NCBI GenBank assembly: GCA_013214945.1
Contig: JABSRT010000028.1
Coordinates: 1 to 54,946, forward strand
Direction: 5' to 3'
Origin: Gammaproteobacteria bacterium
Lineage (GTDB): Bacteria; Pseudomonadota; Gammaproteobacteria; Enterobacterales; Psychrobiaceae
DNA length: 54,946 nucleotides
A program made the translations under genes and the position numbers. Positions 30,044 to 39,974 of the stretch are shown here, piece after piece (positions within the stretch are counted from its first letter, which is position 1; every line of letters begins with the position of its first letter). The notes beneath the pieces were generated by a model that saw only the letters and a list, made by a program, of their open reading frames with translations, was not told the origin of the DNA and ran no database searches.

Positions 30044-31333
30044 TTAGAAAAAAGCAATTTTAGCGACAAACAATACTGACAGAGCTACAACACTAACCGT
30101 TAAGTCAGCGAAACGACCTGAGAATGCTTTAACGCCAACGTAAGCAATAAAACCAAAGATAATGCCATTAGCTATTGAAAATGTTAGTGGCATCATGATT
30201 GCTGCTATAACAACAGGAACGGCTTCGGTTAAGTCTTCCCATTCAATATTAATCAGACTCGACATCATCAATACTGCAACATAAAGCAATGCACCAGCGG
30301 TTGCATACGCAGGAACCATACCGGCAAGAGGTGCAAAGAACAGCGCTAGCAAGAACAAAATACCAACAACTACTGCGGTTAAACCAGTACGGCCACCAGC
30401 AGCAACACCAGCGGTTGACTCAACATAACTAGTTGTAGTTGATGTACCAAGTACAGCGCCAGCCATAGTCGCTGTAGAATCAGCTAATAATGCCTTGCCT
30501 AAACGTGGTAATTTCCCTTGCTCATCAAGTAGACCGCCGCGTTGTGCAACTGCAATCAGGGTACCCGAGGTATCAAACAAATCAACAAACAAGAAAGCAA
30601 AAATAACACTGATCATGCCAACTTCTAATGCACCAGTCAGATCCATATGCATAAATGTTGGAGCCAACGATGGTGGCATAGAGATAATACCGTTATATGA
30701 GATATCTCCAAATGCTACGCCCAGAACGGTAATAAGCAAGATTGAGATCATCACAGCACCGTTAATACCACGGTGAGTAAGACCAACAATGATAAATAAA
30801 CCCAAGGCAGTCATTATCGCAGGGAATGCTGTAACATCACCTAAAGTCACTAACGTCGCTGGGCTATCAACAACAATACCTGCATTTTTTAGTGCAATAA
30901 TTGCTAAGAATAAACCAATACCAGCCGCAATGCCGTAGCGTAATGATTGTGGAATGCTATCGACAATCCATTCTCTTACTTTAAATAAGCTCATGATTAC
31001 AAAAAGCACGCCAGAGATGAAAACACCACCTAGTGCTACTTCCCAGCTATAACCCATTTCCATAACAACGGTATAGGTGAAAAATGCATTTAGACCCATA
31101 CCAGGTGCTAAAGCAATCGGGTAGTTGGCGACAAAGCCCATAATAAAACAACCAATCGCGGCCGCTAGACAGGTCGCTACAAATACAGCGCCATTATCCA
31201 TTCCGGCAGCTTCAAGCATTGAGGGGTTAACAAAAATGATATAAGCCATAGTTAAGAACGTGGTGATCCCACCAATAACTTCTCGTTTAACATTGGTGTT
31301 GTGTTCATTTAACTGAAACAGTTGCTGCAACAT
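30044..31333 (-). CDS. NCS2-family (AzgA-type) purine permease
   Basis: Inner-membrane proton symporter predicted to import hypoxanthine, guanine or adenine. It has 429 aa from the ATG at 31333 (MLQQLFQLNEHNT). The frame runs on to 31516, but that extension is charged, Cys-rich and unlike the family. The AzgA signatures are EVIGGITTFLTMAYIIFVNP, ALAPGMGLNAFF, VDLFDTSGTLIAVA and SYVESTAGVAAGGRTGL, within about 12-14 membrane segments. It fits the nearby guaBA and phosphoribosyltransferase genes as a salvage importer. A 7-bp hairpin (AAAGCGC/GCGCTTT, 31409-31430) lies upstream. No purine riboswitch was found. Confidence 0.92.
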   Translation of the reverse strand: MLQQLFQLNEHNTNVKREVIGGITTFLTMAYIIFVNPSMLEAAGMDNGAVFVATCLAAAIGCFIMGFVANYPIALAPGMGLNAFFTYTVVMEMGYSWEVALGGVFISGVLFVIMSLFKVREWIVDSIPQSLRYGIAAGIGLFLAIIALKNAGIVVDSPATLVTLGDVTAFPAIMTALGLFIIVGLTHRGINGAVMISILLITVLGVAFGDISYNGIISMPPSLAPTFMHMDLTGALEVGMISVIFAFLFVDLFDTSGTLIAVAQRGGLLDEQGKLPRLGKALLADSTATMAGAVLGTSTTTSYVESTAGVAAGGRTGLTAVVVGILFLLALFFAPLAGMVPAYATAGALLYVAVLMMSSLINIEWEDLTEAVPVVIAAIMMPLTFSIANGIIFGFIAYVGVKAFSGRFADLTVSVVALSVLFVAKIAFF

Positions 31334-31632
31334 GACGCGCATTACTCCAAATCGTAAAGATAGATTGCAATGTATTCTTGAACTCCAAGATAGACATTGC
31401 GGTGTTTTAAAGCGCGCGATTATGCGCTTTAGGTCACACTTTAGCAAGCATATTTGACTATTTAGGTAAGATATCTCGCAAGATCGTACTAAAGCAGTTT
31501 GAATTTTATTTGACAATCAACTCGATAGCGTAAAGTTTGACTTACAGTATCTTCAGAGTTTATTTACTATAAATAACGATATTAATCGTGAGGTGTGTAT
31601 GCTGTTAATATTTTTGTTTTAAGGACTTTCTT

Positions 31633-33090
31633 GTGACCATTTCAACCCTTGCTCCAAAACCAGTTTGGGACTGGTTCGCCCAACTTTGTAGTATTCCTCA
31701 TCCATCAAAGCACGAGGAAGCATTAGCACAGCATATTGTGCAATGGGCGCAATCAAAGTCGCTCGATGTTTGCCGTGATAGCGTTGGCAATATCATTATC
31801 AAGAAACCAGCAAGTCCGGGCTTTGAAAATCGCAAAGGCGTGATCTTGCAAGCGCACCTAGACATGGTGCCACAAAAAAATAATAACCAAGTACATGACT
31901 TCACCAAAGATCCAATTAAGCCTTATATTGATGGCGATTGGGTTACAGCTCAAGGCACCACGCTTGGCGCTGATAATGGCATCGGCTTAAGTGCTATTTT
32001 AGCCGTATTAGATGATCCGACTATTGAGCATGGACCACTAGAGGCACTGCTCACCATCGATGAAGAAATGGGGATGACTGGCGCATTCGGTCTTAAGCCC
32101 GGTTTATTAGAAGGTGAAATATTACTAAATACCGATTCAGAAGATGAAGGTGAAATCTATATGGGCTGTGCGGGCGGCGTTGACGCCAATATCCGTTTTA
32201 ACCTAAATTTTGAACCAACACCACAACAACATAGTGGCTTTAGTCTGGTTATCGAAGGACTACGTGGTGGTCACTCTGGGGTCGACATTCACCTCGGTCG
32301 TGGTAATGCCAATAAAATACTCGCTCGAGTATTGTTTGAGTTAAGCAAAACCTACCCGATCCGTTTAGTCAGTTTTAACGGCGGTAGCTTACGTAATGCC
32401 CTGCCCCGTGAAGCGACAGCTGAACTTGTCATTCCAACAGCGTTAGTAAAAGCATTGCAACAAGATTTACAGCTTATAACCACCACCCTACAAGCTGAGC
32501 TTGCTAAAACAGAGCCCGAGTTAGCTGTTTTTCTCGACCCTGACGATTTACCCGAACAAGTATTAGAACAAGGGCTGCAAACGAATATTTTAGCCGCCCT
32601 ATATGCCTGCCCGCATGGCGTATTGCGAATGAGTGATGATGTTGACGGCGTGGTCGAGACATCAAACAACTTAGGTGTTATTCAAACGCGTCACAACGAA
32701 ATTTATATTCAATGTTTGATCCGCTCTTTGCTTGACTCACGCCGAGTCGATGTTCAAAACATGCTTGAATCTGTTTTCACTTTAGCGGGTGCAACAATCG
32801 ATTTTTCTGGTGCCTACCCCGGCTGGCAACCCGTAGCAGACTCAAACATAATGCAAGTGGTACGTAATACTTATGAGGAGTTATTTGGTCAGGTGCCTAA
32901 AATCATGGTCATTCATGCCGGCCTTGAGTGTGGCTTATTTAAAGATGCCTACCCGCATTGGGATATGCTGTCTTATGGCCCGACCATTTGTTTTCCACAT
33001 TCACCGGATGAAAAGGTAGAAATAGCCACCGTTGACCGCTTTTGGCAACTGACGTTAGCTATTTTGAAAAATATTCCAGAGCGTGCATAA
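31633..33090 (+). CDS. pepD: Aminoacyl-histidine dipeptidase (peptidase D)
   Basis: M20-family zinc dipeptidase cleaving Xaa-His dipeptides, 485 aa, equal to E. coli PepD. The metal-binding motifs are QAHLDMVPQ, LGADNGIGLS, IDEEMGMTGA and NTDSEDEGEIYMG, and the lid-domain motif is LRGGHSGVDIHLGRGNANK. The start is GTG at 31633, with AAGGAC upstream. Confidence 0.98.
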   Translation: MTISTLAPKPVWDWFAQLCSIPHPSKHEEALAQHIVQWAQSKSLDVCRDSVGNIIIKKPASPGFENRKGVILQAHLDMVPQKNNNQVHDFTKDPIKPYIDGDWVTAQGTTLGADNGIGLSAILAVLDDPTIEHGPLEALLTIDEEMGMTGAFGLKPGLLEGEILLNTDSEDEGEIYMGCAGGVDANIRFNLNFEPTPQQHSGFSLVIEGLRGGHSGVDIHLGRGNANKILARVLFELSKTYPIRLVSFNGGSLRNALPREATAELVIPTALVKALQQDLQLITTTLQAELAKTEPELAVFLDPDDLPEQVLEQGLQTNILAALYACPHGVLRMSDDVDGVVETSNNLGVIQTRHNEIYIQCLIRSLLDSRRVDVQNMLESVFTLAGATIDFSGAYPGWQPVADSNIMQVVRNTYEELFGQVPKIMVIHAGLECGLFKDAYPHWDMLSYGPTICFPHSPDEKVEIATVDRFWQLTLAILKNIPERA

Positions 33091-33115
33091 CTAAACTTAC
33101 TATATATAGTATGTA

Positions 33116-34168
33116 TTAAAACAAATCGAGCTGGTGAGTCGATGCTGACTCACTGCTTAAACCGACATTGAGCCCGATTAGTCGAATACTGCGACCATTG
33201 CGCCGCTTAAGTGCCTGCTCTAGTAATAGTAGATATAAGTCATAATTTGCAGTTGCGCTGATTTTTTCCACCGTGGTCGATTGAAAATCATTAAATTTCA
33301 GTTTAATGCCTTGTTTGGCGATCACTAACGTCGAGTCTGACTTTGCTATGCGGCGGGTTAACTCTATATAGAGCTGCTCAATCAATGCAATGCACTGCTG
33401 TGGCGTTGAAATATCACTCATTAATGTCGTTTCAACCCCAACCGACTTTCTGGGCCTGCTCGGCTCAACAGGCCGCAAATCAATACCTAAGCAACGTTGC
33501 GCAATGGCCAAACCTAATTTACCAAAGTTATCGAGCATAAATTGTTGGTCAACAGCGCGAACGTCACGCCCGGTTAATAGACCGAATCGGCTTAGTTTTT
33601 CTTGCGTCACCGTACCGACCCCTGGGATTTTGCTCAGAGGCAGGTTTAACGAAAATTGATCGACCTGATCGGGCGTTATCACATATTGACCATTGGGCTT
33701 GTTTAAGTCTGACGCAATTTTTGCCATAAACTTATTGGGCGCAATGCCCGCCGAAGCAGTTAAACCTGTTTGTTCAAATATCTGCTGCCGAATTTGTTCT
33801 GCAATTAAGGTTGCACTCCCCTGACATGCTTGACAGTCAGTGACATCAATATAGGCTTCGTCCAGTGATAGAGGTTCGATTAACGCGCTATACTGATGGA
33901 AAATAGCCCGAATTTGCTCCGACACTTGTTGATAAACTTCCATCCGCCCTGGCACCAATATTAGTTGAGGGCACAGTTGCTTGGCTTTAGCCGTTGCCAT
34001 AGCACTGCGCACGCCCCACTCACGAGCCAGATAATTACAGGTCGAAATAACACCACGGCGCTCACTATCACCACCAACGGCAACAGGTTGGCCAGCTAGC
34101 AGTGGATTATCGCGTATTTCGACCGCCGCGAAAAAACAATCCATATCAATGTGAATAATCTTAACCAT
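33116..34168 (-). CDS. dinB: DNA polymerase IV
   Basis: Y-family translesion polymerase, 350 aa. The catalytic acidic residues are in [14 protein letters not shown] and [12 protein letters not shown]. The thumb HhH motif [14 protein letters not shown], the little-finger domain and the C-terminal beta-clamp motif ending HQLDLF are all present. A LexA box 46 bp upstream indicates SOS control. It converges on pepD with a short palindrome (TACTATATATAGTA, 33098-33111) in the gap. Confidence 0.98.
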   Translation of the reverse strand: MVKIIHIDMDCFFAAVEIRDNPLLAGQPVAVGGDSERRGVISTCNYLAREWGVRSAMATAKAKQLCPQLILVPGRMEVYQQVSEQIRAIFHQYSALIEPLSLDEAYIDVTDCQACQGSATLIAEQIRQQIFEQTGLTASAGIAPNKFMAKIASDLNKPNGQYVITPDQVDQFSLNLPLSKIPGVGTVTQEKLSRFGLLTGRDVRAVDQQFMLDNFGKLGLAIAQRCLGIDLRPVEPSRPRKSVGVETTLMSDISTPQQCIALIEQLYIELTRRIAKSDSTLVIAKQGIKLKFNDFQSTTVEKISATANYDLYLLLLEQALKRRNGRSIRLIGLNVGLSSESASTHQLDLF

Positions 34169-34213
34169 TAGAGAATAACCCGATATACTTATTTATTGCA
34201 GCACCAAGCACCA

Positions 34214-34229
34214 CTGTATATTAACACAG
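34214..34229. promoter_or_regulatory. LexA (SOS) box
   Basis: CTGTATATTAACACAG is a near-perfect gammaproteobacterial LexA site (CTG-N10-CAG with an AT-rich centre; flanks CA and TA also fit). It lies 46 bp upstream of dinB and about 100 bp upstream of tamA. dinB is the established SOS gene. Whether tamA is affected is open. Confidence 0.88.
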
Positions 34230-34329
34230 TAGCCATTGCTAGTGTTTTAATCTGAGATTCAGCTTCACGCGGTTAACATGCTATTTCCATCATGTAATTT
34301 CACTCAAGCTTAAGGATATTTTACGGTTA

Positions 34330-36090
34330 ATGAAGACCATTTCGATACTTGCATTATGCTGGGTGTTATTTTCTATCACCTTTGCTGCACGTGCTGCTCA
34401 AACTTCCGCTTCAACCGAGTTTGAGATTAGTGCCCTCAATGATCAACTTAGCAGTGAAGCGCAAGATAATGTTCAACTCTATGTTGAGAATATTTTTGCT
34501 AGCTCGCCTAAAAATTTAAGAGCATGGCAGTTAGAACTCAAAAAAAACACGATTAAAGCACTGCAAGCAATTGGGTATTATCAACCGATTATCGCCATTA
34601 CCACCAGCTACGATGACCAAGAGTATTTAGCCAAAATAATCATCGATCAGGGCCCAGCAACCACAATTTCCAAACTGAACATTTCACTTGTTGGCATGGC
34701 CGAAACCGATCCTCAATTTAGCGACTTAATTCACAGCGAAGCGCTCAAACTAGGGGATCGATTTAACCACGGTAATTATCAGAGTTTTAAAAATGCTTTT
34801 AGTGATATAGCTGTCACCAAAGGGTATTTTAAAGCGCGTTGGCAAACCAGCACCGTAACTATTAATCCCCAATTGAATCAGGCACAGATTACGCTGATAT
34901 TTCACAGTGGTGATCGCTTCTCTTTTGGTGAACTGATATTTCAACAACCAAGCCCAGCTCAAGAACTTATTTTATCGATGTTGCCCTTTGCGGTTAACGA
35001 ACCCTATGACAGTGTGCTGCTCGCGAAATATAATACCGCGCTATCACGCAGTAAATATTTTTCAGCGATTGAGGTTTTCCCTGACTTAAATAAAGCGGTC
35101 GACTCAACCGTGCCGATTTATGTCAATTTAGTTGAAAAGCCAGCTAATTCCGTCGAAGTAGGCGCGGGGGCATCTTCTAACTCTGGTCCTCGTGGGCGCA
35201 TCAAGTGGACTAAACCTTGGCTCAATAAATACGGCCACAGCATTACCAGCGAACTCAAACTTGCCAAGCTGGAGCAGTCTTTTGCAGCCAGCTACAAAGT
35301 ACCGATTGAAGATCCCAACGACAATTACGCGACGGCGACTTTAGGCTGGCAAAATATTGATCAAAATGACACCAGAAGCACCATCTATTCATTTCAACTG
35401 CACCACAATGAACTGCTAAACAGTGGCTGGAAACGTGGCACATTCCTCAAATTCGAGCGCGAAGATGCCATTCAAGGCGAACAACAATTGTTAACCACCA
35501 ATATTATTCCTGGCATTAGTTACGCTCGCACTCGCTTAAAGGGTGGCTTCACTCCTTATTGGGGGGATAAACAGATCATGAGTCTGGAGCTTGGTCATCA
35601 AGGTTGGGGCTCTGATGCTAACTTAGTTAAGTTTAAATTACGTTCCAAATGGCTGCGAAGTTATCAGACTAAACATCAATTTATTGCCGCTGGTGATTTA
35701 GCGGCCATTTTGGCCAAATCCATTGAGGATGTTCCTGTCTCTATGCGCTTATTTGGTGGGGGTGATGAGAACTTACGTGCCTATAAATTTGAGAGCATTT
35801 CGCCCAGTAAGCAAGATGAATTAACCGGTGGTTTGTATCAAGTTAACCTCTCGTTAGAATATAGTTATTTAATTGCACCAAAATGGCGACTGGCCACTTT
35901 TATTGATGCTGGCACCACCACCAATAATTTTTCCGAGGCGCTAAAAACTGATGTCGGCTTTGGGGTGCGCTGGATAACACCAGTAGGTCCAATTAAGGTC
36001 GATTTTTCCTTTGGCCTCACCAGTGATGAGAGTAACTCTGATTACGATAAACCTTTTAGACTAAGCTTTTCAATTGGGCCACCGTTATGA
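34330..36090 (+). CDS. tamA: Translocation and assembly module outer-membrane protein TamA
   Basis: Omp85-family outer-membrane protein that, with TamB, assembles outer-membrane proteins and supports lipid transport. It has 586 aa. A signal peptide (about 1-22, ending AARA) is followed by three POTRA-type domains (about 30-275) and a 16-strand barrel with the VGAGASSNSGPRGRIKW entry strand. The lid motif is MRLFGGGDENLRAYKF. The protein ends FSIGPPL. It overlaps tamB by 4 nt (ATGA). Confidence 0.96.
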   Translation: MKTISILALCWVLFSITFAARAAQTSASTEFEISALNDQLSSEAQDNVQLYVENIFASSPKNLRAWQLELKKNTIKALQAIGYYQPIIAITTSYDDQEYLAKIIIDQGPATTISKLNISLVGMAETDPQFSDLIHSEALKLGDRFNHGNYQSFKNAFSDIAVTKGYFKARWQTSTVTINPQLNQAQITLIFHSGDRFSFGELIFQQPSPAQELILSMLPFAVNEPYDSVLLAKYNTALSRSKYFSAIEVFPDLNKAVDSTVPIYVNLVEKPANSVEVGAGASSNSGPRGRIKWTKPWLNKYGHSITSELKLAKLEQSFAASYKVPIEDPNDNYATATLGWQNIDQNDTRSTIYSFQLHHNELLNSGWKRGTFLKFEREDAIQGEQQLLTTNIIPGISYARTRLKGGFTPYWGDKQIMSLELGHQGWGSDANLVKFKLRSKWLRSYQTKHQFIAAGDLAAILAKSIEDVPVSMRLFGGGDENLRAYKFESISPSKQDELTGGLYQVNLSLEYSYLIAPKWRLATFIDAGTTTNNFSEALKTDVGFGVRWITPVGPIKVDFSFGLTSDESNSDYDKPFRLSFSIGPPL

Positions 36091-39000
36091 GTAATAAACA
36101 AACCGCTTATAAAGTCGTCCGTTATTTGGGTTGGTCCCTATTAACCTTACTATTATTAATCTCTGTATTAGTCGGCAGTCACTGGGGCAATCGCCTGCTC
36201 ATTAAAGCCGTGCAGCAAATTGAACCCGCGATCGACATTAAGCTTAGCCAAGGTTCGTTATTTAATGATCCCGTTTTAAATGACATATCTATTAAGTTAG
36301 CAACAATAGAGCTTAAAGCTGCTACGTTGAAGATTAATTGGGATTGGCGATGCCTACGTAATGGCGGCATTTGCATCGACGATATTACCCTCGATAATCT
36401 GACGATTGATGTAACCCCAGCCACATCGCAACCTCAACCTAAGCAGCAACAGCCAGTCACTAACATTGATTTACCACTGTGGTTTAAGCTCAATAACCTA
36501 GCGATTAATCAACTCAAACTAACCGTTAATAGTCATCAAATTAGTTGGCAACAGTTGCAGCTAGCCTTAGCGTTTAGCGACTCAAGCTTAACCGTGAATG
36601 ATTTAAATTTAGTCGGCTTAACCGCAAAATTAGCACCGCCGAAAAACGCCGTCAAAGTCAGCACTGCTCAAACATCAAAACAAGCAGCAACCAGTGATAA
36701 CAACAAAGCAATTGAACTGCCTGAAATAACTCTGCCTTTGGCCATTGTTATTAATCGCTTAGCCATTATCGATACCACGATCATTAACGGTGATAAGATT
36801 GAAAAAATTGCCAGACTGACGCTTAATGCCAATGCAAAGCAACAGCAACTTACCATTGAAAAGTTAACGCTTGAGCATGCTTTCGCAAAGATAAATCTTG
36901 AAGGCGCTGTCAGCTTAACCAATAATTATCCACTAAAATTCACCTCAATCATTAAAACCGAACCAGCACTTGGTGTTGGTGAAAACACCATTGATATCAA
37001 TCTATATGGCTCATTAAACAAGCTAAACACTAAGCTTGCCAGTCAGGGCCAGTTCAATACAAACATCAACGCCACCCTCGATCTATTACAGCCACATTTA
37101 CCCTTTGATCTCGCCGCCAACTGGTTAGCTTTTACTGTACCTAACCAGCCGATTAAAGTAGAGCCCGGTCAACTCAATGCGAGTGGCAGTTTGCAGCAGC
37201 TGACTTTCAGTTTGGCGACAGGTGTGGTTGGCGATCAAATTCCGGCGACCACAGTTTCAGCGCAAGGCATTGCCAGCCAAGGTGGCTTAACCCTAAATAC
37301 GTTAAAAATTAATACCCTCAATGGTCAGATAAATAGTAGCGCAACGCTCAAGTGGCATGACGGTTTAAGCTGGCAAGCCAAACTGAATTTAGCCAACATT
37401 GAACCTGATAAAAAATGGCCAGCGATAAAAGCAAAGCTCAATGGCGATTTTCACAGCATTGGTCAATTGAACGGTGAAAAGTGGCAGGTTGCGCTTGATA
37501 AGATCAATCTGAATGGCCACTGGCAAAATAACCCGTTGCAGCTTTCAGGTAAAATCAACGGTCGTTCGGTAAATACCGCAACTAACTCAGGTAAAAAATC
37601 ACCTTACGGCTTGTGGCAAGTGCAGCAGCTACTGCTTAAGAATGGCAGTAATAGCCTGCTAGTTAATGGCACTATTGACCAAACTATCGCACTCAAGGCT
37701 AACATTAATGCCAATGATTTAAGTCAATCAGTGCCGCAAATAACCGGCAGTTTATTGGCCGATCTCGAACTGAGTGGCAACACAACGAACCCGACCATAA
37801 AAATAGCTTTGCAAGCCAGCAATATTAACGCCAACGCTGAGCAATTAACGCTTAAAAAGCTGTCAGTTAATGGCACGATATCAACCAATGCGCAATCGAA
37901 GAATAATCTTGCGATAAAACTCAATCAGCTTGAACTCGCCCAGCAACAAATCTCGCAAGCGTCGGTAAATTTTAACGGTAGCTGGCTTAAACACCAAGCA
38001 GAGGTGCAACTAACCAGTAATCAAGGCTCAGTACAATTGGCGCTTAAGGGTGGTTATCGTCAGCAACAGTGGTTAGGTAAATTATCTCAAGCGAGTATCG
38101 ATGCGATACTCGGTCGGTGGGCAATAACCGCACCATTAGCGATTGGGGTTAATACAAAAACTCAACAGCTAAAAATAGCTAAACATTGCTGGCTGCAGTT
38201 AACTAGCCCCACGACAGAGCAAGTCGGTATTGCTCCTAGCCTGTGTTTAACCCAGCCCAGCACTATAGGCACAGCAGGTCGGCTAAATCTTGCGTTAAAT
38301 AATTTTAACATTAGTCAGTTAGCTCCTTTGTTAGAGCAAACAAACCTGCAGGGTTTAGTCGAACTTAGTGCCACAGCGAGCTGGCAACCTAATGCAGCGC
38401 CAAAACTAGACGCTACCTTGTCAAGCCCACAAGGCCAAATTAAAGTTGAAACGCAACAAGGTGACTTTATAAGTCATTATCAACAATTACTGGTCAAGCT
38501 AACCGTAAATTCGCAGCACAATAAGTTACATGTTGCCGTTCACTCGCCAGAGATTGGTTCTCTTTTATTAAATGCCAGTGCTGCGCGGTTAAAACCTAAT
38601 GCGCCATTGCAAGGTAAGCTTGAGTTATCGCAGATTAATCTTGCGCCGTTTAAAGCATTCTTACCTGATGTTGAGATCTTAACCGGTATTATCAATAGCC
38701 AAACAACCCTTGGTGGCACGCTCGAAGCACCGCTGTTATTTGGTGACATTACGCTTAAGCAAGGTCATATCACGGGTCAATCACTGCCAACAAATATAGA
38801 TAAACTAACCGCAAACATTACTCTTGCTGGCAACAAGGCCGACATTGTCAGTAACTTCATACTAGGTCAAGGCACAGGTAAAGTGACTGGCCAGCTGCAG
38901 TGGCAGCCCGAGATAAGCGGCGATTTGACCATTTCAGGTTCGAATATGACCGTTGCACCGACCAGCGATTTGTCGGTTACCTTTAGTCCAAATATCAATA

Positions 39001-39878
39001 TTAATTACACCAAAGCATTATTGGCGATTGGTGGCGATGTCAGCATTGATAAAGGCAAGGTCAAAATAAACAAACTACCACAATCGGCGGTCAGCCTATC
39101 CGATGATGTCATTATTATCAGTGACGCTCCACCCGTTGAACCACCCGCTAATAAACTGGCGTTAGCGCTTGATGTTGATGTACTGATTAAAGAAAATTTC
39201 AACATTGATGCCTTTGGTCTAACGTCATCGTTAACTGGTCAACTAAAATTAGCGCAATCGGTCAAGAGCCCCTTAACCGGTCATGGCGAGCTCAATTTAA
39301 TTGATGCAAAGTATAAAGCAATGGGACAAAACCTTGATATTCGCCAAGGAAAAATGCTGTTTACTGGAGCGTTGAGTCAACCCTATCTAGATATTGAAGC
39401 CATTCGAGAACCAGATTTAACTCAAGATAATGTTATCGCAGGCATTAATATTACCGGGCCAGCCAAACGACCCACCCTAACGATATTTTCTGAGCCAGCG
39501 ATGTCACAACAAGAAGCTATTTCGTATTTACTGCGGGGGCGCCAGATCAACAGTGAAGACTCAACCACGGGTGAAAGTATGTTAATTGGCATGTTACTTA
39601 GCAGTGGTATTGAAGGTTCTGGTGATTTAGTTAACGATATTGGTAATAGTGTCGGTATTTCAGATATGAGCTTTAATACCAAAGGCAGTGGTGATGATAC
39701 CGCCGTGGAAGTCAGTGGTTATATTGCGCCCAACGTTGAACTGCGTTACGCGATCGGCGTGTTTGACTCGCAACCGGAGTTAACTATTCGCTATCAACTC
39801 ATGCCAAAATTATTTGTAGATATCATCAAAGGTACCGACGAAGCACTTGATTTACTGTATCTGTTCGATTTCGACTGA
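36087..39878 (+). CDS. tamB: Translocation and assembly module inner-membrane protein TamB
   Basis: AsmA-like bridge protein of 1263 aa spanning the periplasm from one N-terminal membrane helix (about 13-32). Long beta-helical repeats fill the middle, rich in Asn, Gln and Leu with alternating hydrophobics. The C-terminal TamB/DUF490 domain (about 900-1263; LSVTFSPNININYTKALLAI, QGKMLFTGALSQPYLDI, EAISYLLRGRQIN) contacts TamA. It is translationally coupled to tamA, and a hairpin terminator follows. Confidence 0.96.
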   Translation: MSNKQTAYKVVRYLGWSLLTLLLLISVLVGSHWGNRLLIKAVQQIEPAIDIKLSQGSLFNDPVLNDISIKLATIELKAATLKINWDWRCLRNGGICIDDITLDNLTIDVTPATSQPQPKQQQPVTNIDLPLWFKLNNLAINQLKLTVNSHQISWQQLQLALAFSDSSLTVNDLNLVGLTAKLAPPKNAVKVSTAQTSKQAATSDNNKAIELPEITLPLAIVINRLAIIDTTIINGDKIEKIARLTLNANAKQQQLTIEKLTLEHAFAKINLEGAVSLTNNYPLKFTSIIKTEPALGVGENTIDINLYGSLNKLNTKLASQGQFNTNINATLDLLQPHLPFDLAANWLAFTVPNQPIKVEPGQLNASGSLQQLTFSLATGVVGDQIPATTVSAQGIASQGGLTLNTLKINTLNGQINSSATLKWHDGLSWQAKLNLANIEPDKKWPAIKAKLNGDFHSIGQLNGEKWQVALDKINLNGHWQNNPLQLSGKINGRSVNTATNSGKKSPYGLWQVQQLLLKNGSNSLLVNGTIDQTIALKANINANDLSQSVPQITGSLLADLELSGNTTNPTIKIALQASNINANAEQLTLKKLSVNGTISTNAQSKNNLAIKLNQLELAQQQISQASVNFNGSWLKHQAEVQLTSNQGSVQLALKGGYRQQQWLGKLSQASIDAILGRWAITAPLAIGVNTKTQQLKIAKHCWLQLTSPTTEQVGIAPSLCLTQPSTIGTAGRLNLALNNFNISQLAPLLEQTNLQGLVELSATASWQPNAAPKLDATLSSPQGQIKVETQQGDFISHYQQLLVKLTVNSQHNKLHVAVHSPEIGSLLLNASAARLKPNAPLQGKLELSQINLAPFKAFLPDVEILTGIINSQTTLGGTLEAPLLFGDITLKQGHITGQSLPTNIDKLTANITLAGNKADIVSNFILGQGTGKVTGQLQWQPEISGDLTISGSNMTVAPTSDLSVTFSPNININYTKALLAIGGDVSIDKGKVKINKLPQSAVSLSDDVIIISDAPPVEPPANKLALALDVDVLIKENFNIDAFGLTSSLTGQLKLAQSVKSPLTGHGELNLIDAKYKAMGQNLDIRQGKMLFTGALSQPYLDIEAIREPDLTQDNVIAGINITGPAKRPTLTIFSEPAMSQQEAISYLLRGRQINSEDSTTGESMLIGMLLSSGIEGSGDLVNDIGNSVGISDMSFNTKGSGDDTAVEVSGYIAPNVELRYAIGVFDSQPELTIRYQLMPKLFVDIIKGTDEALDLLYLFDFD

Positions 39879-39910
39879 TAACAAGTATGCCAACTTATCC
39901 ATTTATCATA

Positions 39911-39945
39911 AAAAAGGGCAAACTGTAAAAACAGTTAGCCCTTTT
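39911..39945. terminator. Bidirectional terminator between tamB and the porin gene
   Basis: AAAAGGGC (39912-39919) and AACTGT (39921-39926) pair with ACAGTT (39931-39936) and GCCCTTTT (39938-39945), with an A-A mismatch between the stems and an AAAA loop. A- and T-tracts at the ends allow use from both converging operons. Confidence 0.88.
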
Positions 39946-39974
39946 AGTAAGCTAAGTAACTAAGAGAAAATACG

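Noticed and set aside
31334-31516. 61-residue N-terminal extension of the purine permease
   Set aside because: Charged, Cys-rich sequence unlike NCS2 proteins, containing a hairpin. The ATG at 31333 gives the family-typical N-terminus.
31342-31632. Purine riboswitch in front of the NCS2 permease
   Set aside because: The conserved core bases of the purine aptamer are not present on either strand.
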